A DNA stretch of 46,580 bases from Pseudorhodobacter antarcticus (GCA_945862435.1 CAMAXX010000022.1:1-46580), one strand, 5' to 3'; positions 34,781-43,306 are shown, counted from the first letter of the stretch. Notes: generated from the sequence alone by a model not told the origin. Made by a program: numbers and translations.

Positions 34781-34808
34781 TTGACTGCGCAGTAAATCCA
34801 CTTAACAA
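34781..34808 (+). promoter_or_regulatory. Possible promoter of the toxin gene (leaderless or near-leaderless)
   Basis: TTGACT (34781-34786) and TAACAA (34803-34808) are 16 bases apart; AACAAT at 17 is an alternative. The ATG at 34816 falls 7 bases after the -10 box, so the transcript would start at or very near the start codon. No Shine-Dalgarno sequence is visible. Confidence 0.4.
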
Positions 34809-34815
34809 TCTAAAG

Positions 34816-35217
34816 ATGTATTTAATCACTCACCCGCAACCTGGAACAATTTTGCGCGTAGACCTTTCCGAAGGATTCCGAGCGCCTGAAATGGTCAAAC
34901 GCCGCCCTGCAATTGTGCTTTCTCACAAGATTCCTGGTCGAAATCTATTATGCACAATTGTTCCGCTTAGTACTGCCGCTCCAAATCCAATTTTGCCGCA
35001 TCACATGCAGATTACTCTTGATCCACCGTTGCCCGATCCCTACTCCAACCCTACTACGTGGGTTAAAGGTGATATTGTTTTGACCGTAGGATTTCATCGA
35101 TTGCGTTTGTTGTTTCGGGGCAACGCGGTTGGCCAGCGGATTTACGATGAGCGAGTACTAGATGAGGCAACGATGACAGGTGTGCGTGCTTGCGTCCGCG
35201 CTGGACTGGGACTTTAG
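34816..35217 (+). CDS. PemK/MazF-like toxin, solitary
   Basis: The 133-residue product has the PemK/MazF layout: P-G-x-I-L-x-V-D near the start (QPGTILRVDLSEG), the core KRRPAIVLSHKIPGRNLLC, CTIVPLST, and WVKGDIVLTVGFHRLRLLF. Such proteins are RNA-cleaving growth inhibitors. No antitoxin gene is visible next to it. The gene is clearly AT-richer than its surroundings and uses codons rare elsewhere (TTA, AGA-like, many A/T third bases), which suggests recent transfer. The open frame runs back into purB, but sense and similarity begin at this ATG. A terminator-bearing candidate small RNA follows at once. Confidence 0.75.
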   Translation: MYLITHPQPGTILRVDLSEGFRAPEMVKRRPAIVLSHKIPGRNLLCTIVPLSTAAPNPILPHHMQITLDPPLPDPYSNPTTWVKGDIVLTVGFHRLRLLFRGNAVGQRIYDERVLDEATMTGVRACVRAGLGL

Positions 35218-35218
35218 C

Positions 35219-35247
35219 TTGACAAATGGTCTTTGATGCCGTAAAAA
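35219..35247 (+). promoter_or_regulatory. Strong sigma-70-like promoter overlapping the toxin stop region
   Basis: TTGACA (35219-35224, perfect -35) is followed after exactly 17 bases by TAAAAA (35242-35247). It begins one base after the toxin stop codon. Predicted transcription start is near 35254. Nothing in the next 110 bases encodes a plausible protein, so it appears to drive an RNA. Confidence 0.65.
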
Positions 35248-35253
35248 AGGAAC

Positions 35254-35366
35254 GTCGCTGGTTCGTCCAGCAGTTAAGTCCAATCTTTGATTGGCCGTCA
35301 GAATTGGGTGATTGCAAACCTTTCTGGTGTCAGCAAGGCTCCGCAAATGCGGGGCCTTGTTTATTT
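35254..35366 (+). ncRNA. Candidate small RNA downstream of the toxin gene
   Basis: A transcript of about 110 nt is predicted between the promoter at 35219-35247 and the terminator ending at 35366. It contains two perfect short hairpins: GCTGG-TTCGT-CCAGC (35257-35271) and CCAATC-TTT-GATTGG (35280-35294). An open region (35295-35333) and an 11-bp terminator stem follow. No known RNA family was recognised (not 4.5S, 6S, RNase P or tmRNA). It belongs to the same AT-richer island as the toxin, so a regulatory link is possible but unproven. It could also be an aberrant 3' end of the toxin transcript. Confidence 0.5.
35334..35366 (+). terminator. Rho-independent terminator ending the candidate small RNA
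   Basis: CAAGGCTCCGC (35334-35344) pairs with GCGGGGCCTTG (35349-35359) through 11 pairs (one T-G) around an AAAT loop. It is followed by TTTATTT. It separates the toxin/RNA island from the uup gene. Confidence 0.88.
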
Positions 35367-35412
35367 GGAGATGCCAGTTGACCTTTGCCGCGCGCGCCGC
35401 TAACCCGCCCGC

Positions 35413-37227
35413 ATGGCACGCGCACCCCTATTACAACTATCGAACATCTCGCTGACCTTCGGCGGCAATCCCCTGTTTGACGGGCTGGATTTGGCCGCCC
35501 AGCATGGCGACCGTATCGCCCTTGTGGGCCGCAATGGCGCGGGCAAATCCACGCTGATGAAGGTGATGGCGGGTCTGGTCGAGGCGGACAGCGGCATGCG
35601 TTCGATCCCGCCGGGCGTCACCGTGGGCTATATGGAACAAGACCCTGATTTTTCGGGATTTGAAACCCTTGGCGCGTTTGCCGAAAGCCGCCTTTCGGAT
35701 GAAGATTACTACAAAATCCCCATGCTGGCCGATGGGCTAAAGTTTAACCCCGACACGCCAATCGCCACCGCATCTGGGGGCGAGCGTCGCCGCGCTGCGC
35801 TGGCCAAGCTGATGGCCGAAGCGCCCGAACTGATGCTGCTGGACGAGCCGACCAACCATCTCGACATTCAAGCGATTGAATGGCTAGAGGAAGAGCTGGC
35901 CAGCACCCGCGCCGCCTTCGTGCTGATCTCCCACGACCGCGCGTTTTTGCGCAAACTGACCAAACAAACCCTTTGGGTTGATCGCGGGATGGTGCGCCGC
36001 CGCGAATCTGGTTTTGACGGTTTTGAGGAATGGCGCGAAACTATTTGGGCCGAAGAAGACGACGCCCGCCACAAGCTAGACCGCAAGATTAAGGCCGAGG
36101 CGAAATGGGCCGTTGAAGGCATTTCCGCCCGCCGCAAACGCAACCAAGGCCGCGTGCGCGCGCTGGCCGAACTGCGCGAGCAGCGGTCGTCCCAAATCCG
36201 CCGCCAAGGCACCGCGATGTTGGAAATTGACGCAGGCCAGACATCGGGCAAAAAGGTGATTGAGGCTACGAATATCTCGCTGGCCTTTGGCGCAAAGCAA
36301 ATCGTGAACGGGTTCGATCTGCGCGTTCTGCGCGGCGACCGCGTGGCCTTTGTTGGCCCCAATGGCGTGGGGAAAACCAGCCTGCTAAAGCTGCTTTTGG
36401 GCCAAATCGCCCCCGATTCTGGCACTGTCACCCTTGGCACCAACCTTGACATCGCCGTGTTCGACCAAGCCCGCGCGCGGTTGGACGGCGAGGCGACATT
36501 GTGGGACAATCTGGCGGGCGATCCGCTGATGGCGGTGTCTGGCGCATCCGATCAGGTGATGGTGCGGGGCCGCCCCAAACATGTGGTCGCCTATCTGAAA
36601 GATTTCTTGTTTGACGAATCCCAAGCCCGCGCGCCTGTCAAATCCCTATCAGGTGGCGAGAAGGCGCGGCTGCTGCTGGCCAAACTAATGGCGCTGCCCT
36701 CGAACCTTTTGGTGTTGGACGAGCCGACCAACGATCTGGACGTTGAAACGCTAGACCTGCTGCAAGATATCCTGTCCGATTATGACGGAACCGTGCTGCT
36801 CGTCTCCCACGACCGCGATTTCATCGACCGCATTGCAACCACGACAATAGCATTGGAAGGGCAGGGCAGGGCCACGGCATTTCCGGGCGGGTGGAGCGAT
36901 TATGCAAGGCAGCGGGTTATCGGGTTTGATACCGAAACCTTCGACAATGCCGCCAAGAAAACCGCCGCCCCCACATCCGCCCCGCCGCCCGTGAAACCCA
37001 AATCGAAACTCAGCTTCACTGAGGCCAAACGCTTAGACACCCTGCCAGACCTGATTGCCAAGGGCGAGGCGGAACTGGCGAAAATGTCCACCCTGCTAGA
37101 AGACCCCGCCCTGTTCACCCGCGACCCTGTGAAATTTGGCAAAACGTCTGCAATGGTAGCGAAACTGCAAGCCGCCCAGCAGGCGTTGGAAGAGGAATGG
37201 ATGGCACTAGAGGCGAAGGCGGGGTAG
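35413..37227 (+). CDS. uup: ABC-F family ATPase (Uup-like)
   Basis: This soluble protein of 604 residues has two ATPase domains and no membrane segment. The first domain has GRNGAGKST, SGGERRRAALA and LLDEPTNHLD; the second has GPNGVGKTS, LSGGEKARLLLA and VLDEPTNDLD. A basic linker joins them (about 220-265, KIKAEAKWAVEGISARRKRN). A C-terminal coiled-coil extension follows (about 535-604, after a Pro-rich stretch), which is the Uup feature. ABC-F proteins act on the ribosome; Uup also affects precise excision of transposons in E. coli. There is no good Shine-Dalgarno sequence before the ATG. Confidence 0.9.
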   Translation: MARAPLLQLSNISLTFGGNPLFDGLDLAAQHGDRIALVGRNGAGKSTLMKVMAGLVEADSGMRSIPPGVTVGYMEQDPDFSGFETLGAFAESRLSDEDYYKIPMLADGLKFNPDTPIATASGGERRRAALAKLMAEAPELMLLDEPTNHLDIQAIEWLEEELASTRAAFVLISHDRAFLRKLTKQTLWVDRGMVRRRESGFDGFEEWRETIWAEEDDARHKLDRKIKAEAKWAVEGISARRKRNQGRVRALAELREQRSSQIRRQGTAMLEIDAGQTSGKKVIEATNISLAFGAKQIVNGFDLRVLRGDRVAFVGPNGVGKTSLLKLLLGQIAPDSGTVTLGTNLDIAVFDQARARLDGEATLWDNLAGDPLMAVSGASDQVMVRGRPKHVVAYLKDFLFDESQARAPVKSLSGGEKARLLLAKLMALPSNLLVLDEPTNDLDVETLDLLQDILSDYDGTVLLVSHDRDFIDRIATTTIALEGQGRATAFPGGWSDYARQRVIGFDTETFDNAAKKTAAPTSAPPPVKPKSKLSFTEAKRLDTLPDLIAKGEAELAKMSTLLEDPALFTRDPVKFGKTSAMVAKLQAAQQALEEEWMALEAKAG

Positions 37228-37640
37228 GGAAGGCTTTCGTTTGGGCGGAAAAGAAAACGCACGGCGTTTTCCCGCCCACGGGGACCAAACTGCCGCTTGA
37301 CTCCCTCAGCATTCCAACCAGAGGCCATCGCGCGCCACGAGCGGTAGCGAAGCGCACGCCGGGGGCGTGGCGTGCGCTGGCCGGTGGCTTTGGCCACCGG
37401 CTGGAGTGCTGAGAGGATTTCGCATGGCCTTGGCGATGGCCAAGGCCAAAAGCTAGGGCCCCAACCCCCCTTCCCAACGCCCCCATCCCCTGCTATCAAA
37501 CCCCAATGAGACAGATTTGCACGATTATTTGCTGCATTACCTGCTGACATTGGTCACGCGGGCTGTCTTTGTTTCCTAACCCGAACAGACGATACCCGCC
37601 CAAGGCGATAGGTATAGCACGCGAGGATGGGGTTCAGGCG
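37228..37640. other. 413-base structured intergenic region between uup and cysS
   Basis: There is no convincing gene here. It holds several perfect inverted repeats. AAAACGC/GCGTTTT is nested in GGGCGG/CCGCCC (37243-37277). A long outer stem, 37305-37315 with 37403-37413 (11 pairs, one G-U), encloses GCGCACGCC/GGCGTGCGC (37352-37377) and GCCGGTGGC/GCCACCGGC (37380-37401). GGCCTTGGC/GCCAAGGCC (37426-37447) follows. Together they predict a multi-branched RNA or a cluster of palindromic repeats. The strand cannot be fixed. It could be the 3' end of uup, the leader of cysS, or an independent RNA. Confidence 0.7.
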
Positions 37641-39056
37641 ATGACGATCAAACTTTACAACAGCAAAACCCGCCAAAAGCAGGATTTTGAGCCTTTGGAC
37701 CCAACCAACGTCCGCATCTATGTCTGCGGCCCCACCGTTTACGACCGCGCCCATCTGGGCAATGCGCGCCCAGTGCTGGTGTTTGATGTCCTCTACCGCC
37801 TGCTGCGCCACACTTACGGGGCCAAAGCCGTCACCTATGTGCGCAATTTTACGGATGTAGATGACAAGATCAACGCATCAGCCCTTGCCCGCCAGCAGGG
37901 GGGCGATCCGCGCAGTCTTGAGGCGCTGATTGCCGAGCGCACGGATGAGACCATCGCATGGTATCACGCCGATATGGACGCTTTGGGCGCGCTGCGGCCC
38001 AATCACGAGCCGCGCGCGACGGGGTTTATCACCCCCATGATCACGATGATCGAAAAGCTGATCGCCAGCGGTCACGCCTATGCGGCCTCGGGCCATGTTT
38101 TATTCCGCGTGCGGTCGTATCAAAACTATGGCGCGCTGTCGGGGCGGTCTGTCGATGATATGATCGCAGGCGCGCGGGTGGAAGTGGCCCCCTTCAAAGA
38201 AGACCCGATGGATTTTGTGCTGTGGAAGCCGTCCTCGGCGCAGGAACCTGGCTGGAACAGCCCCTGGGGTCGCGGCCGCCCAGGCTGGCATATCGAATGC
38301 AGCGCCATGAGTTACGAACTGCTTGGGGATACGTTCGACATCCACGGCGGGGGCCTTGATTTGCAATTTCCCCACCATGAGAATGAGCTTGCCCAAAGCG
38401 CCTGCGCCCATCCCGAAGGGGGCTTTGCCCAAGTCTGGATGCATAACGAGATGTTGCAGGTAGAGGGTAAGAAAATGTCCAAGTCTTTGGGCAATTTCTT
38501 TACCGTGCGGGATTTGCTGGACAAGGGCTATGCGGGGGAGGTTATTCGGTTTGTGATGCTCTCGACGCATTATCGCAAGCCGATGGATTGGACAGAGGCG
38601 AAGGCGCGGGAGGCTACCCACACCCTTACCGCTTGGTATCGCGCGACCGATAACGTCACTGCCGCAACCGATATTCCAAAAGATGTGATCGACATCCTTG
38701 CCAATGACGTCAACACTTCTGGCGCCATCGCTGAAATGCACGGCCTTGCAAGCCGAGAAGATTGGGCGGGGCTAAAAGCCGCGATGCGGCTGTTGGGTTT
38801 GCCTGACGCAGAGCAGGTCGAATGGTTCAGGCAAGAGGCGAAGATGGCAAGCTTTGACAACTTGCCAGACACGAGCAAATTGTTTGGTCTCATGAAAAGG
38901 TGGCAAGACTTGCGCAATGCTCGAAAATTTGAAGAGGCCGATTTGCTTAAGCAACGCATCGAAGATTGTGGTGTGAAGCTTTCGGTCAGTGTTGCGGGGC
39001 CAGAGGCAACTCGACTAGACACCTTCAACCCCGCCAAACTCGACGCCCTGCTATGA
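37641..39056 (+). CDS. cysS: Cysteine--tRNA ligase
   Basis: Class I synthetase for tRNA-Cys. The 471-residue product begins [20 protein letters not shown]. It carries [15 protein letters not shown] (HIGH-type motif with a zinc-ligand cysteine), WHIECSAMS and [19 protein letters not shown] (further zinc ligands), and [10 protein letters not shown]. The frame opens upstream at 37569, but the ATG at 37641 fits the family. From about 38700 to the end, codon use changes (AGG, CGA, AGA-like and A/T-ending codons become frequent) while the protein still looks like a CysS tail. This may mark a recombined 3' end. Confidence 0.95.
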   Translation: MTIKLYNSKTRQKQDFEPLDPTNVRIYVCGPTVYDRAHLGNARPVLVFDVLYRLLRHTYGAKAVTYVRNFTDVDDKINASALARQQGGDPRSLEALIAERTDETIAWYHADMDALGALRPNHEPRATGFITPMITMIEKLIASGHAYAASGHVLFRVRSYQNYGALSGRSVDDMIAGARVEVAPFKEDPMDFVLWKPSSAQEPGWNSPWGRGRPGWHIECSAMSYELLGDTFDIHGGGLDLQFPHHENELAQSACAHPEGGFAQVWMHNEMLQVEGKKMSKSLGNFFTVRDLLDKGYAGEVIRFVMLSTHYRKPMDWTEAKAREATHTLTAWYRATDNVTAATDIPKDVIDILANDVNTSGAIAEMHGLASREDWAGLKAAMRLLGLPDAEQVEWFRQEAKMASFDNLPDTSKLFGLMKRWQDLRNARKFEEADLLKQRIEDCGVKLSVSVAGPEATRLDTFNPAKLDALL

Positions 39057-39168
39057 CGCCTAACTTGTTGCAAAACCACAAGACTATCTTCCCTTTCCGC
39101 GCTTTTATGTTGAAAAAAGCGTTAAGATTTATCACCAGTCCAACCCCTTTTCCCCCAAAGGCCCGCCC

Positions 39169-40827
39169 ATGACCGCGCCCGATACAGTGCCCCAAACCGC
39201 GCCCCATAAAGACCGCCTTTACCTGTTCGACACCACCCTGCGCGATGGTCAGCAGACCCAAGGGGTGCAGTTTTCGGCTGCCGAGAAAATCCAAATCGCC
39301 ACTGCGCTAGACACCCTTGGCATTGATTATATCGAAGGCGGCTGGCCAGGGGCGAACCCTACGGATTCAGATTTCTTCGCCAACGCCCCCAAAACCCGCG
39401 CCACAATGACGGCCTTTGGCATGACCAAACGATCAGGCCGCAGCGCGGAGAATGACGATGTTCTGGCGGGTGTTCTGAATGCCCGCACCCCTGCCGTTTG
39501 CCTTGTCGGCAAAACGCATGACTTCCATGTTAAAACCGCCCTCGACATTCCGCTGTCCGAAAATATCGAAAACATCCGCGCCTCGGTTGCACACGTCATG
39601 GCCCAAGGGCGCGAGGCGCTGTTTGACGCCGAACACTTTTTCGACGGCTACCGCAGCAACCCCGCCTATGCCTTGCAAGCCCTGCGCGCAGCCTATGACG
39701 CAGGCGCGCGGTGGGTTGTTTTGTGCGACACCAACGGCGGCACCTTGCCCGAGGATATTTTCCGCATCACTGCCGAAGTCATCGCATCGGGCATCAGCGG
39801 CGACCGCGTCGGCATCCATTGCCACGATGATACGGGCAATGCAGTGGCAAACTCCCTTGCCGCCGTGCGGGCAGGGGCGCGGCAAATTCAAGGCACGCTG
39901 AACGGTCTGGGCGAACGCTGCGGTAATGCCAATTTGGTCACCATCATTCCAACTTTGCTGCTAAAAGACCCCTTTGCCAGCACATTGGAAACGGGGATCA
40001 GCGCAGATGGCCTTGCCAGCCTGCTGCGCATCTCGCGCCAACTTGATGATATTCTAAACCGCGTGCCGCTGCGATCGGCCCCCTATATCGGCGCATCGGC
40101 CTTTGCCCATAAGGCGGGGCTTCATGCCTCGGCCATTTTAAAAGACCCCACCACATACGAGCATATCCCCCCCGAATCCGTGGGCAACGCCCGTATCATC
40201 CCGATGTCCAACCAAGCGGGCCAGTCAAACCTGCGCGCGCGCCTTGCCGCGGCGGGGATTGAGGTGGCGGCAAATGACTCCCGTCTTGGCGCGATTCTAG
40301 ACAGCATCAAAGACCGCGAAGACCAAGGCTATGCTTATGACAGCGCGCAGGCGAGTTTTGAAATTCTGGCCCGCCGCGCGCTGGGGCTCTTGCCGAATTT
40401 CTTTGAGGTCAAACGCTACCGCGTCACCATCGAGCGGCGCAAAAACCGTTACGATCAGATGGTTTCCCTGTCCGAAGCGGTGGTTGTGGTGAAAATCGGC
40501 GGCGAGAAAAAGATGTCTGTGTCTGACAGCATGGACGAGGCGGGCAGCGACCGCGGCCCCGTCAACGCCCTTGCCAAGGCGCTGGCCAAAGACCTTGGCC
40601 CCTATCAGGCCGCGATTGCCGATATGCGGCTGATCGATTTCAAAGTGCGTATCACCCAAGGCGGCACCGAAGCGGTGACGCGGGTGATTATCGATAGCGA
40701 AGACGGGCAGGGGCGGCTTTGGTCAACTGTGGGCGTCTCGGCCAATATCGTGGACGCCAGTTTCGAGGCGCTTTTGGACGCCATCATGTGGAAGCTGGTG
40801 CGCGATGGGGCGGAGGCGGGCGCGTGA
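39169..40827 (+). CDS. cimA: (R)-citramalate synthase
   Basis: Condenses pyruvate and acetyl-CoA to citramalate, the threonine-independent entry to isoleucine. The 552-residue product belongs to the 2-isopropylmalate synthase superfamily. It shows FDTTLRDGQQTQGVQFS at the start of the TIM barrel, the metal-binding GIHCHDDTGNAVANSL, and LNGLGERCGNANL. HKAGLHASAIL follows, and the C-terminal regulatory (LeuA-type dimer) domain starts at about residue 420. The GQQTQGV motif and the length fit the CimA group rather than LeuA or homocitrate synthase. Its last 4 bases overlap the next gene. Confidence 0.92.
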   Translation: MTAPDTVPQTAPHKDRLYLFDTTLRDGQQTQGVQFSAAEKIQIATALDTLGIDYIEGGWPGANPTDSDFFANAPKTRATMTAFGMTKRSGRSAENDDVLAGVLNARTPAVCLVGKTHDFHVKTALDIPLSENIENIRASVAHVMAQGREALFDAEHFFDGYRSNPAYALQALRAAYDAGARWVVLCDTNGGTLPEDIFRITAEVIASGISGDRVGIHCHDDTGNAVANSLAAVRAGARQIQGTLNGLGERCGNANLVTIIPTLLLKDPFASTLETGISADGLASLLRISRQLDDILNRVPLRSAPYIGASAFAHKAGLHASAILKDPTTYEHIPPESVGNARIIPMSNQAGQSNLRARLAAAGIEVAANDSRLGAILDSIKDREDQGYAYDSAQASFEILARRALGLLPNFFEVKRYRVTIERRKNRYDQMVSLSEAVVVVKIGGEKKMSVSDSMDEAGSDRGPVNALAKALAKDLGPYQAAIADMRLIDFKVRITQGGTEAVTRVIIDSEDGQGRLWSTVGVSANIVDASFEALLDAIMWKLVRDGAEAGA

Positions 40828-41585
40828 GCGTTGATGCCTGCGCCGCCCTTGTTGCCCGCGCCGACCCTGACCGCTGGGCGGCAGTTTTGGCCGCCCCCCT
40901 ATCCGCTCGCGCGCCCCTGATCGTGCTTTATGCCTATAACGTTGAGATTTCCCGCGCGCCGTGGGCATCATCGCAAAGCCTGATCTGCGAGATGCGCCTG
41001 CAATGGTGGCGCGATGTGCTGGTATCGCCCACCCGCCCCGCACACGAGGTGGCTGGCCCGCTGCATGATTTCATCGCGCAGGGCAAGGCGCGCGTGGCGG
41101 CGCTGGACGCAATGGCTGCGGCGCGGATCTGGGATGTCTATTCTGAACCCTTTGAAAACGCAGATCATTTTAGCGAGTATTTGGATCATACCGCAGGGGG
41201 GCTGATGGCCGCCGCCGCGCAGGTTTTGGGGGCAAGCGCCGAAGGCGTGGCCGTGGCGCAGGGCTATGGCGCAGCCGCTGGCCTTGCCGCCTATTTTCGC
41301 GCTGTGCCCGAACTTGCCGCGCGCGGGCGTGCCCCACTGATCGACGAAAGCGATCAAGCTATCGCGGATTTGGCGCGAAAAGCCCTTGAAAACTGGCAAT
41401 TTGCGCGCAGCCAACGCAGCACACTGGGGCAGGCTTGGCCTGCTTTGCTATCTGGGGTGCAGGCGGGTGCAGTTTTGAAACTGGCGGCAAAGCAGCCAAG
41501 TTTCGTGCGCACGGGCGGGCTGCATCTTGCCCCCATGCAGGCGCGGGCGCGGCTGATCTGGGCCAGCATGACCCAGCGGGTCTAA
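40824..41585 (+). CDS. Squalene/phytoene synthase-like protein (NDUFAF6-like)
   Basis: This 253-residue all-helical protein has the family stretches LYAYNVEISRAPW, EMRLQWWRDVL, YLDHTAGGLMAAAAQVLG and YGAAAGLAAYFRAVPELAARGR. The usual Asp-rich catalytic motifs (DxxxD) of true phytoene or squalene synthases are absent where expected. The closest relation is therefore the catalytically degenerate group that includes the human complex I assembly factor NDUFAF6. The GTG start at 40824 overlaps the cimA stop (GTGA). The 3' end overlaps the converging GNAT gene by 4 bases. Confidence 0.8.
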   Translation: MSVDACAALVARADPDRWAAVLAAPLSARAPLIVLYAYNVEISRAPWASSQSLICEMRLQWWRDVLVSPTRPAHEVAGPLHDFIAQGKARVAALDAMAAARIWDVYSEPFENADHFSEYLDHTAGGLMAAAAQVLGASAEGVAVAQGYGAAAGLAAYFRAVPELAARGRAPLIDESDQAIADLARKALENWQFARSQRSTLGQAWPALLSGVQAGAVLKLAAKQPSFVRTGGLHLAPMQARARLIWASMTQRV

Positions 41586-42034
41586 CCGCGCGATAAATCC
41601 ATCGCAAAGCGCCAAGGCGAAGGCGGGGCGGGCGTAAAGCCGTGATGGATGTAGAAATCGCGCGCCTCCGCATTGGCCTCTTGGGTGGACACCGTCAAAT
41701 AATCGCACCCCTGCGCCAAAGCATGCGCCCGCACCGCGCGCACCATCGCCGTGCCAAGCCCCGCCCCGCGCGCAGGCTCGGCCACAAACAAATGGTGCAG
41801 ATCCATGCCGCGCTGGCCCAATTGCGCCCGCATCAGCGGCATCAGCAGGGCATAGGCCTGCAATGTGCCATCCTCATCTGCGACCAACCCTTGTGCCCAA
41901 GTCATGGGGCCAAACAAATCGCGCGACAGGCTGCCGAGGCTGGCCTGCGGCGTATCGCCATGATGCTTTGCCAAGGCCTGCACCAAATCCAAAACCTGTG
42001 GCAGATCATCGAATGTTATGGGACGAATGTCCAA
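41582..42034 (-). CDS. GNAT-family N-acetyltransferase with a TTG start
   Basis: This 150-residue protein has the GNAT acetyl-CoA loop VAEPARGAGLGTAMVRAV (R/Q-x-x-G-x-G/A type) and the C-terminal YIHHGFTPAPPSPWRFAMDL. The substrate is unknown. The start codon is TTG: a perfect AGGAGG lies 6 bases upstream at 42041-42046 (minus strand), and no ATG of the same frame fits. It begins 15 bases after the MFS transporter gene and is probably co-transcribed with it. Confidence 0.82.
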   Translation of the reverse strand: MDIRPITFDDLPQVLDLVQALAKHHGDTPQASLGSLSRDLFGPMTWAQGLVADEDGTLQAYALLMPLMRAQLGQRGMDLHHLFVAEPARGAGLGTAMVRAVRAHALAQGCDYLTVSTQEANAEARDFYIHHGFTPAPPSPWRFAMDLSRG

Positions 42035-42049
42035 ATCACGCCTCCTAAA

Positions 42050-43252
42050 TCACACTTCTTTAGGCCGCAGCGCCAGCCACACCAGCGCCCCGCCTGCCAG
42101 CACCAAAAACGGCAGCATCGCCATGTTTACTGCCGACCATCCCGCCTGCGCCGAACTGCCCGAACAATTCATCAGCCCCCCGGATGACAGGCTGGCCACG
42201 GTCACGCCGCCGAAAACGATCAAATCATTCAGCCCCTGCATCCGCCCGCGCTCTGCCGGCGCAATAGATGTGGTCAGCAGGGTTGTCGCCCCGATAAAGC
42301 CAAAGTTCCACCCAACGCCCAGCAAAATCAGCGCCGCAAAAAACTGCGTCAATTCCACCCCCGAAATTGCCACAGCGCCCGCTGCGGCCAAAATGGTCAG
42401 CCCCAGACCCATCACGCGCGCAGCGCCAAAGCGGACAATCACATGGCCCGTGATGAAACTGGGCGCATACATGGCCAGCACATGGGCCGTCACCACATTG
42501 GCGGCATCATTGGTTTGAAACCCGCAGCCCACCACGGCCAGCGGCGATGATGTCATCACCAGATTCATCAGCGCATAAGATACCGTTGCCACAATCACGG
42601 CCACTGCGACAGTGGGCGTTTTCAGCAGTTCCATCCGCGAGCGCCCGACGGGCGCATTGGCATCAGGTTTTGGCAGTTTAGGAATGTTCAAAAACGCAAA
42701 GAACAACACCCCCAGCAGATTAAGCCCAATCACCGCAAGATAGCTGCCCAAGAATGGCACAACCATCGACTGCGCGGTCAGCTTTACAATTTGCGGCCCA
42801 ACCACCGCCGATAAAAGCCCCCCCGCCATCACGGCCGAAATCGCCTTGGGGCGGTAGGCCTCCGATGCCATATCGGCGGCAGCAAAGCGGTAAAACCCTT
42901 GGGCCGACATATAAATGCCCGACAAAAGCCCGCCAAACACAAACAGCCAAAAGTTTGACGTGTACAGCGCCAGCGCGCCTACCCCCGCCCCCATCGTGCC
43001 GCCCAGCGTGCCCGCGTAAAACCCCGCGCGCCGCCCAAACCGCGCCATAAAGGCCGACAGCGGCGTCGCGGTCAGCATCGATCCAATCACCATCGCCGAA
43101 ATGGGCAACGTCGCCCAGCAGGCATTGCTGGCCAGACTTTGCCCCGCCAGCCCTGCAATGGTAAAAATAATCGGCATCTGCGCGCCCAATATCGCCTGAG
43201 AGGCGACCAGAACGGCGACATTGCGGCGGGCGATGGTATCTGTTTCACTCAT
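42050..43252 (-). CDS. Major facilitator superfamily transporter
   Basis: This 400-residue protein has twelve hydrophobic segments. The loop between segments 2 and 3 contains ARFGRRAGFYAGTLGG, the usual MFS signature position. FGAARVMGLG marks the matching loop in the second half, and PAERGRMQGLNDLIVFGG is a late conserved stretch. This branch is annotated widely as a drug/metabolite exporter without known substrate. It is divergent from alkA, with a 54-base gap. Confidence 0.88.
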   Translation of the reverse strand: MSETDTIARRNVAVLVASQAILGAQMPIIFTIAGLAGQSLASNACWATLPISAMVIGSMLTATPLSAFMARFGRRAGFYAGTLGGTMGAGVGALALYTSNFWLFVFGGLLSGIYMSAQGFYRFAAADMASEAYRPKAISAVMAGGLLSAVVGPQIVKLTAQSMVVPFLGSYLAVIGLNLLGVLFFAFLNIPKLPKPDANAPVGRSRMELLKTPTVAVAVIVATVSYALMNLVMTSSPLAVVGCGFQTNDAANVVTAHVLAMYAPSFITGHVIVRFGAARVMGLGLTILAAAGAVAISGVELTQFFAALILLGVGWNFGFIGATTLLTTSIAPAERGRMQGLNDLIVFGGVTVASLSSGGLMNCSGSSAQAGWSAVNMAMLPFLVLAGGALVWLALRPKEV

Positions 43253-43306
43253 GCAGCAGGGTTAAGCCGAAGGCGGCCTGCCCGCAAGGGACTAAAGGGG
43301 GGGGCG

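Noticed and set aside
34699..34815. Upstream extension of the toxin frame by 39 codons
   Set aside because: It would run antisense into the purB start and ribosome-binding site. Similarity to the toxin family begins at the ATG at 34816, just after the promoter-like boxes.
35250..35340. tRNA or tmRNA fragment because of the GGTTCGTCC-like hairpin
   Set aside because: The loop resembles a T-arm, but no acceptor stem, anticodon arm or CCA can be built around it, and no tmRNA tag frame is present.
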